From: Streptomyces vietnamensis
GTDB lineage: Bacteria > Actinomycetota > Actinomycetes > Streptomycetales > Streptomycetaceae
Length of the DNA: 64,000 bases
Reading direction: 5' to 3'
Assembly (NCBI RefSeq): GCF_000830005.1
Contig: NZ_CP010407.1
Coordinates: 6,274,001 to 6,338,000 of the forward strand
The translations under genes and the position numbers were made by a program. Positions 59,602 through 64,000 of the stretch are shown here, in pieces. Under the pieces are notes generated by a model, which was not told the DNA's origin, made no database searches, and saw only the letters and a program-made list of their open reading frames with translations. Numbering within the stretch: position 1 is the stretch's first letter; each line of letters begins with the position of its first letter.

Positions 59602-60612
59602 TCAGGCGTTGTTCGGGAGCGGGGCGGCCGGGCTGACCAGGCCGGCGGCCCGGAGGTCGGTCCAGAACGCGGCCGGGACGGTCTCGTTCAGGGCCGCGGT
59701 GTCCTCGGCGATGCGGCTGGGCCGGGTGGCGCCGGGGATGACGGCGGCGGACGCCGGGTGGGCGAGGGAGAACTGCAGGGCGGCGGCCTTGATGCTCACG
59801 GCGTGCTTCTCGGCCAGCGCCTTCAGCTTCCCGACGCGCTCGACGATCTCGGCCGGGGCCTGCTGGTACTCGAAGTGGGTGCCGCCGGCGAGGATGCCGG
59901 AGCTGTACGGGCCGCCGACGACCATGTCGACGCCCTGCTCCTGCGCCATGGGCAGCAGGCGGGTGAGGGCGTGCTCGTGGTCGAGGAGGGTGTAGCGGCC
60001 GGCGAGGAGGAAGCCGTCGGGCTGCGGCTCGTCGAGGGCGAGGGTCAGCTCGATGGGCTCGGTCTTGTTGACGCCGAGACCCCAGGCCTTGATGACGCCT
60101 TCGTCGCGCAGCCGGGACAGGACGCGGAAGGCGCCGGTGCGGGCCTCCTCGAACTTCTGCAGCCAGGCGTCGCCGTGGAAGTCCTGGGCGATGTCGTGGA
60201 CCCAGACGATGTCGAGCCGGTCGGTGCCCAGGCGCTTGAGGCTGCCCTCGATGGAGCGCTCGGTGGCGTCGGCGGTCCACTCGTGGAGGATCCTGTTCGG
60301 GTTGCCGTGCTCGAACAGGCCGCCCTTCTCGCCGAAGTCGGGGACGTCCGTCTCGTGCTCGTCGAGGACGACCCGGCCGACCTTGGTGGACAGGACGTAC
60401 TCGTCGCGGGGCTTGCCGGCGAGGACCTCACCGAGCCGCTCCTCGGCGAGGCCGGCGCCGTAGAAGGGGGCGGTGTCGTAGAAGCGGATGCCGTGGTCCC
60501 AGGCGGCCTCGACGGTGGCGCGGGCCTCGTCGTCGGGGATGGCGCGGAACATGTTGCCGAGCGGGGCGGTGCCGAAGCCGAGACGGCCGGGAAGGAGGTT
60601 CTTGAGCGACAT
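59602..60612 (-). CDS. aldo/keto reductase
   Basis: A 336-residue NADPH-dependent (beta/alpha)8 barrel. The tetrad residues appear in FYDTAPFYGAG (Asp and Tyr), LSTKVGRVV (Lys) and VWVHDIAQD (His). The coenzyme region reads AVIPGATRPSRIAEDTAAL. It resembles D-threo-aldose 1-dehydrogenase-type reductases. The start at 60612 (MSLKNL) has AAAGG 9 bp upstream. It is downstream of a promoter region with ATGCAAGC repeats (60673-60680 and 60721-60728). Confidence 0.9.
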   Translation of the reverse strand: MSLKNLLPGRLGFGTAPLGNMFRAIPDDEARATVEAAWDHGIRFYDTAPFYGAGLAEERLGEVLAGKPRDEYVLSTKVGRVVLDEHETDVPDFGEKGGLFEHGNPNRILHEWTADATERSIEGSLKRLGTDRLDIVWVHDIAQDFHGDAWLQKFEEARTGAFRVLSRLRDEGVIKAWGLGVNKTEPIELTLALDEPQPDGFLLAGRYTLLDHEHALTRLLPMAQEQGVDMVVGGPYSSGILAGGTHFEYQQAPAEIVERVGKLKALAEKHAVSIKAAALQFSLAHPASAAVIPGATRPSRIAEDTAALNETVPAAFWTDLRAAGLVSPAAPLPNNA

Positions 60613-60672
60613 GGGAAGTGCCTTTGCGAGAGGGGGGAGGGCCGGGAGGCCCCCACGAGCACTCGCATCTGG

Positions 60673-60728
60673 ATGCAAGCGCGCCTTACATGTGAAGACA
60701 ATACTTGCGCACGCTGGCTAATGCAAGC
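60673..60728. promoter_or_regulatory. ATGCAAGC repeats upstream of the aldo/keto gene
   Basis: ATGCAAGC occurs at 60673-60680 and 60721-60728, with ACTTGCGCA (60703-60711) between as a partial mirror. The region lies just before the aldo/keto reductase. This is a plausible MarR operator but unproven. Confidence 0.4.
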
Positions 60729-60799
60729 ACTGGATATGCGCGTTCGCTCTGTAAAGGGTTCGCATCTCTCCGTGTGCTCCCCGCCATGGCTCTGCGTGG

Positions 60800-61700
60800 C
60801 CGCCGACGTCAGGTCGTGCGACGGAGTGCGGCCCCGGCGTCCTCCCGGGGGCGGGCGGCCGCCTCCGGATCGAGCGCATGGGCGGCCACGCCCCCGGGAC
60901 TGCCCTCCTCGTCGCCGCGCATGACCCGCGCCCCTGGTTGTCCTCGAAATAACGACCCGTGACGCCGTCCAGTAGCGGAGAGATGGCCGACAGGGCGGAC
61001 GCGGCCGCCCCCGGGCGGGTTCTTGCAGGAGGGGGAGGCGTCAGGCTCCCCTCGCCGTCCATCACGGCGAACGCCCCCATCGTGTCGTCGTCCAGGCGCC
61101 TCCGCAGTCGGGTGAGGATGGAGCCGGGGTGGAGGGCGTTCGCCGTGATCCCGCCCCCCGCCCACCGCAGGGCGCCGACCGCGAGCAGTACGCCGGCGTT
61201 CTTGGACTGCCTGTACGCGGCCCACGGGTCGTACGGTCGCCGCGCGAAGTGCGGGTCCCCGAAGGCGAAGGGCGCACCCCGGTGGGCACCGGAACTCACC
61301 ACCACTACCCGGGCCGCGCCGAGGCCCGTAGCGCGGGGCGCAGTCCGGTGGCGGGGGCGAAGTGGCCGAGGTGGTCGGTGGCCCGCCACCTCCCCCATCC
61401 TGCAGGGGTCGGGGTGCGCGCGGGGAGGGCCGTGATCCCCGCGTTCGCCACGAGGATGTTGAGCGGCCCGTCCCGGGTCCGTACGAAGGCGCCGCCCGAG
61501 CCCGGGCCGGACGGGCCCGGGCCGGACGGGCCGAGCGCCGCCGCCTGCACCTGCCCCCCCACCACGCCCCCAGGCCGGCCCCACCGACCCGCTCGCCGCA
61601 GCCGCCTGACCGCCCTTCACCAGGACCCGACACGCCCCTGGGCGGTCGCGAACCTGCCCGCGTCGGCGCCGCCTCCCGCTGACCCTCGCGGCCCGCTTCA
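60800..61700 (-). pseudogene. short-chain dehydrogenase/reductase pseudogene with several frameshifts
   Basis: SDR pieces lie in different minus-strand frames: DGPLNILVANAGITALPART (about 61430-61490), then SSGAHRGAPFAFGDPHFARRPYDPWAAYRQSKNAGVLLAVGALRW with the catalytic Tyr-x3-Lys (about 61150-61300), ITANALHPGSI, LLDGVTGRYFEDN (about 60950), then GGVAAHALDPEAAARP in a third frame near 60870. At least two frameshifts separate them, so no functional protein is made. Confidence 0.75.
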
Positions 61701-61750
61701 GACGCACCGTCGGCCGCGCCCCCGGGGGGCGACGTTTCGGGTTCGCGCCG

Positions 61751-62356
61751 TCAGCCCGTGAACCGGCCGAGGGTGGGGGCCGGGACGGGGAGCGGGTGGG
61801 CGCCCTGGGGGCGGAGGCCGTCGATGATCAGGGCGAGGTAGCGCTGCCACAGCGAGCCCTGCGGGTCCTCGTCGATGCTGAGCACGGCCTGTGCGGCGGC
61901 GCTGAGCAGGAGCACGATGTCGAGGCCGGTGACGTCGTCGCGTACGGCCCCGGCTTCCCGGGCGCGGTCGACGAGCGTGTCCGCCACTTCGGCGACGCGT
62001 TCGCGGGAGGCGCGGACGCTGGCCTCGCTGGGCGAGAGGGCCGCGGCGGCCTGGCAGAACGAGCGGTCGCGGACGTGGATCTCCACGCCCGTCGTCATGA
62101 ACTCGAAGAGCGCCGCCTCGGCGTCGTCCGCCTCGGTCAGTCGCCGTCCGACGGCTACCAGTTCCTCCAGCCGGTCGCTGAAGACCTCGGCGAGGAGCTG
62201 TTCCTTGGTGTCGAAGTGGCGGAACACCGTGCCCTTGCCCACCCCGGCGCGCGTGGCGATGCGGGTGATCGACACGTCCATGCCGTTCTCGGCGAACTCC
62301 GCCGCGGCGGCGTCCATCAGCAGGCGTCTGTTGCGTACGGCGTCGGCTCTGGGCAT
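61751..62356 (-). CDS. TetR family transcriptional regulator
   Basis: A 201-residue regulator whose helix-turn-helix is ITRIATRAGVGKGTVFRHFDTKEQLL. The start is ATG 62356. Upstream lie three related inverted-repeat operators around 62372-62463, so it should repress itself and the divergent gene. The C-terminal ligand domain shows no clue to the inducer. Confidence 0.92.
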   Translation of the reverse strand: MPRADAVRNRRLLMDAAAAEFAENGMDVSITRIATRAGVGKGTVFRHFDTKEQLLAEVFSDRLEELVAVGRRLTEADDAEAALFEFMTTGVEIHVRDRSFCQAAAALSPSEASVRASRERVAEVADTLVDRAREAGAVRDDVTGLDIVLLLSAAAQAVLSIDEDPQGSLWQRYLALIIDGLRPQGAHPLPVPAPTLGRFTG

Positions 62357-62371
62357 GCCCCCACTCTACCT

Positions 62372-62463
62372 AACCGGACCGATCGGTCATGTTGTGATCC
62401 AGGTAACCGGACCAAGCGGTCCGGTTGTGCTACGGTTCAAAACGTGACCGCGCGGTCCGGTTA
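62372..62463. promoter_or_regulatory. three TetR-type operators containing ACCGGACC / GGTCCGGT
   Basis: AACCGGACCGATCGGTC lies at 62372-62388, the perfect inverted repeat AACCGGACC-AAGC-GGTCCGGTT at 62405-62426 and GACCGCGCGGTCCGGTTA at 62446-62463. All occupy the divergent promoter between the tetR gene and the unknown gene at 62524. Confidence 0.75.
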
Positions 62464-62523
62464 TGGATTTCGTACCGCACGGCCGTGACCACGCATCGTG
62501 AACACGAGAGGAACGACCCAGCC

Positions 62524-63288
62524 ATGGACGTCCGCGGCTACAAGACCGGCCCGATCCAGGCGGAGGCGGCCTTCACCTCCGACTTCCCCCTGGACGACCG
62601 CTACTCCACGCAGGACATCGTCGACATGCTGGAGCGGGAGCGCCCCAACATGGACATCCGCCCGGGCATGCGGCACAAGTACACGCCGCTCCGCTTCGAC
62701 CCGGCCACGGGTGTGAAGTACATCGGTGGTCGCTACCTGTTCGACACGTGGGAGAACGTGCTCGACTACGACCACTTCACCAACGAGGAGCTCTTCCCGG
62801 AGCCCGGCGTGCACTTCTGGTCGCGCTTCCCGGGTGTCGACAAGCACTACTGGAAGGTGACCGGGGCGCACGACTTCAAGCCCATGGCCACCGCACACCA
62901 CGTCAACCGCTTCGAGCGCTACTCGTACGCCGACGCCGGTGTCGAGGAGCTCCTGAAGGAGGTCTGGCCGGCGATCCGCGACGAGGCCGAGAAGCAGGGC
63001 CTGTCCAGCGTCTGGCTGATGTTCCAGCCGGAGGAGAAGCAGATCGGCATCATCACCGTCGCCGAGAAGGCGGGAGACGCCGACCCGGCCGTCGCCGTCT
63101 CCAAGGGGCTGGAGTACCTGGAGGGCCTCGCGCCCTTCGGCCGCTTCCTGCCCGAGCAGCTCGGTGCGGAGCAACTGATGGACCGCACCAGCCTGATCAT
63201 CTCGTCGTGGCTGCCCGAGTCCCGGGCCCTCGGCGGGGCCCACTCGTCCTTCGACGTCTCCCCGCCGCACCCGTCGCCGCAGATCTGA
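62524..63288 (+). CDS. unknown protein under TetR control
   Basis: A 254-residue soluble acidic protein, starting MDVRGYKTGPIQAEAAFTSD. Aromatic-rich segments (FDTWENVLDYDHFTNEELFPEPGVHFW; GAHDFKPMATAHHVNRFERY) suggest a ligand- or metal-binding fold, and HH and HxxR clusters occur, but I recognise no family. GAGAGGA lies upstream of the ATG. It is divergent from tetR, with the operators in between, and is followed by a terminator. Confidence 0.75.
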   Translation: MDVRGYKTGPIQAEAAFTSDFPLDDRYSTQDIVDMLERERPNMDIRPGMRHKYTPLRFDPATGVKYIGGRYLFDTWENVLDYDHFTNEELFPEPGVHFWSRFPGVDKHYWKVTGAHDFKPMATAHHVNRFERYSYADAGVEELLKEVWPAIRDEAEKQGLSSVWLMFQPEEKQIGIITVAEKAGDADPAVAVSKGLEYLEGLAPFGRFLPEQLGAEQLMDRTSLIISSWLPESRALGGAHSSFDVSPPHPSPQI

Positions 63289-63307
63289 TCGCCGTACGGC
63301 GATGAAA

Positions 63308-63346
63308 GGCGCCCGGCCGGAACGGTGCGTGTTCCGGCCGGGCGCC
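63308..63346 (+). terminator. rho-independent-type terminator
   Basis: GGCGCCCGGCCGGAAC pairs perfectly with GTTCCGGCCGGGCGCC (16 bp) around a 7-base loop, 20 bp after the unknown gene. Confidence 0.88.
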
Positions 63347-63417
63347 GCCCGGGGGCCGCGTCCCACGCGGCTCCAGACCATTCAACATCACCCTTTCCCA
63401 TCCTCAGGAGAACCCTC

Positions 63418-64000
63418 ATGCGTGCCCTCATCGTCGACCGCTCCACCTCCGGCGGGCTCCGCCTGGCGGCTGACACGCCCGCCCCCGTACCCGCGCCCCA
63501 CCAGGCCCTGATCCGGGTCCGGTCGATCTCCCTCAACCCCGCCGAGTTCCGGTACGTGCTTCCCGGCGCGCCCGACGGCGCGGTGATCGGCTGGGACGCG
63601 GCCGGAGTCGTCGAGCGGGCCGCCGCGGACGGCTCGGGACCGGCCGCCGGCACCCCGGTGATCACCCTCGGCATGACCGGGGCCTGGGGCGAGCTGCGTG
63701 CCGTCGACACCGCGCTGATCGGAACCGTCCCCGACGGCGCCGACCTCGGCCCGATGAGCACCCTGCCCGTCGCCGCCACCACCGCGCTGCGCGCCCTGCG
63801 CAAGCTCGGCCCGATCCTGGGCCGGCGCGTCCTGATCACCGGCGCCGCCGGAGCCGTCGGCCGTTACGCCGTGCAGCTCGCGGCCCGCGGCGGCGCCCAC
63901 GTGATCGCCACCACCCGCAACCCGGACCACGCGGAGCAGATACGGGCCCTTGGCGCGCACGAGGTCGTCACCAGCCCCGCCGACGTCTCCATCCCGGTCC
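63418..64000 (+). CDS. zinc-type/quinone oxidoreductase-like MDR (3' end beyond window)
   Basis: The first 194 residues are visible. A GroES-like N terminus ([37 protein letters not shown]) leads to the nucleotide site [32 protein letters not shown] (AxxGxxG). It lacks the zinc-binding cysteines in the part shown, favouring a quinone oxidoreductase-type MDR. AGGAG lies 7 bp before the ATG. The C-terminal half lies outside the window. Confidence 0.88.
   Translation, partial: MRALIVDRSTSGGLRLAADTPAPVPAPHQALIRVRSISLNPAEFRYVLPGAPDGAVIGWDAAGVVERAAADGSGPAAGTPVITLGMTGAWGELRAVDTALIGTVPDGADLGPMSTLPVAATTALRALRKLGPILGRRVLITGAAGAVGRYAVQLAARGGAHVIATTRNPDHAEQIRALGAHEVVTSPADVSIPV

Overview
The window is from a Streptomyces chromosome. 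GC content is very high with strong third-position GC bias, GTG and TTG starts are common, and the gene order (parC, paired M16 peptidases, M23 hydrolase, ptsH, Pat-type acetyltransferase, thymidine kinase, sepH, ferrochelatase, cutRS, dut, kdpDE, trkA pair) matches, from memory, the conserved core of Streptomyces chromosomes. No phage, CRISPR array, intact tRNA or rRNA is present. About 56 intact or edge-cut protein genes are supported, plus pseudogene remnants.

Layout. 1-9.7 kb: an edge-cut sensor kinase, a CobW-family GTPase, topoisomerase IV subunit A, an M16 peptidase pair, an M23 hydrolase behind a c-di-AMP (ydaO) riboswitch, a GntR regulator, and HPr with a DasR-type operator. 9.8-16.8 kb: a GNAT/acyl-CoA-synthetase fusion, DUF5998, a phosphodiesterase-type protein, thymidine kinase, and a divergent TetR/isochorismatase pair. 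17-22.3 kb: a surface-polymer block (YfhO, GT2, polysialyltransferase-like). 22.3-31.5 kb: a VOC protein, sulfurtransferase, SepH, a two-helix membrane protein, a lactone-oxidase-type flavoprotein, an MFS exporter, coproporphyrin ferrochelatase and an inositol-phosphatase-type protein. 31.8-39 kb: cutRS, DUF4193, an EcsC-like protein, DUF3093, thioesterase, dut, DUF3710 and a lone ABC ATPase. 39.2-48.9 kb: a potassium-related block (kdpDE without kdpFABC, an OB-fold protein, DUF3159, two RCK/TrkA proteins, a KimA-like permease) and a 23S rRNA methyltransferase.

From about 48.9 kb the sequence becomes accessory: a membrane Ser/Thr kinase, a small secreted Cys protein, an unknown protein, a degenerate tRNA-Pro 3' half, a two-gene module whose proteins share a Gly/Asn/Gln-rich motif (53.2-55.6 kb), an IS5-like insertion sequence, and a tRNA-Gly(CCC) 3' half that looks like one end of an integrated element. 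From 57 kb follow LtrA, a MarR-centred cluster, a decayed SDR pseudogene, and a TetR locus with repeated operators.

The window is also rich in short tandem repeats at gene junctions: 14 bp x5, 42 bp x4 (inside yfhO), 20 bp x7, 36 bp x6, and a duplicated terminator arm. The best candidate for something undescribed is the motif-sharing pair at 53.2-55.6 kb; the best evidence for a mobile-element boundary is the pair of tRNA 3' halves flanking that module.
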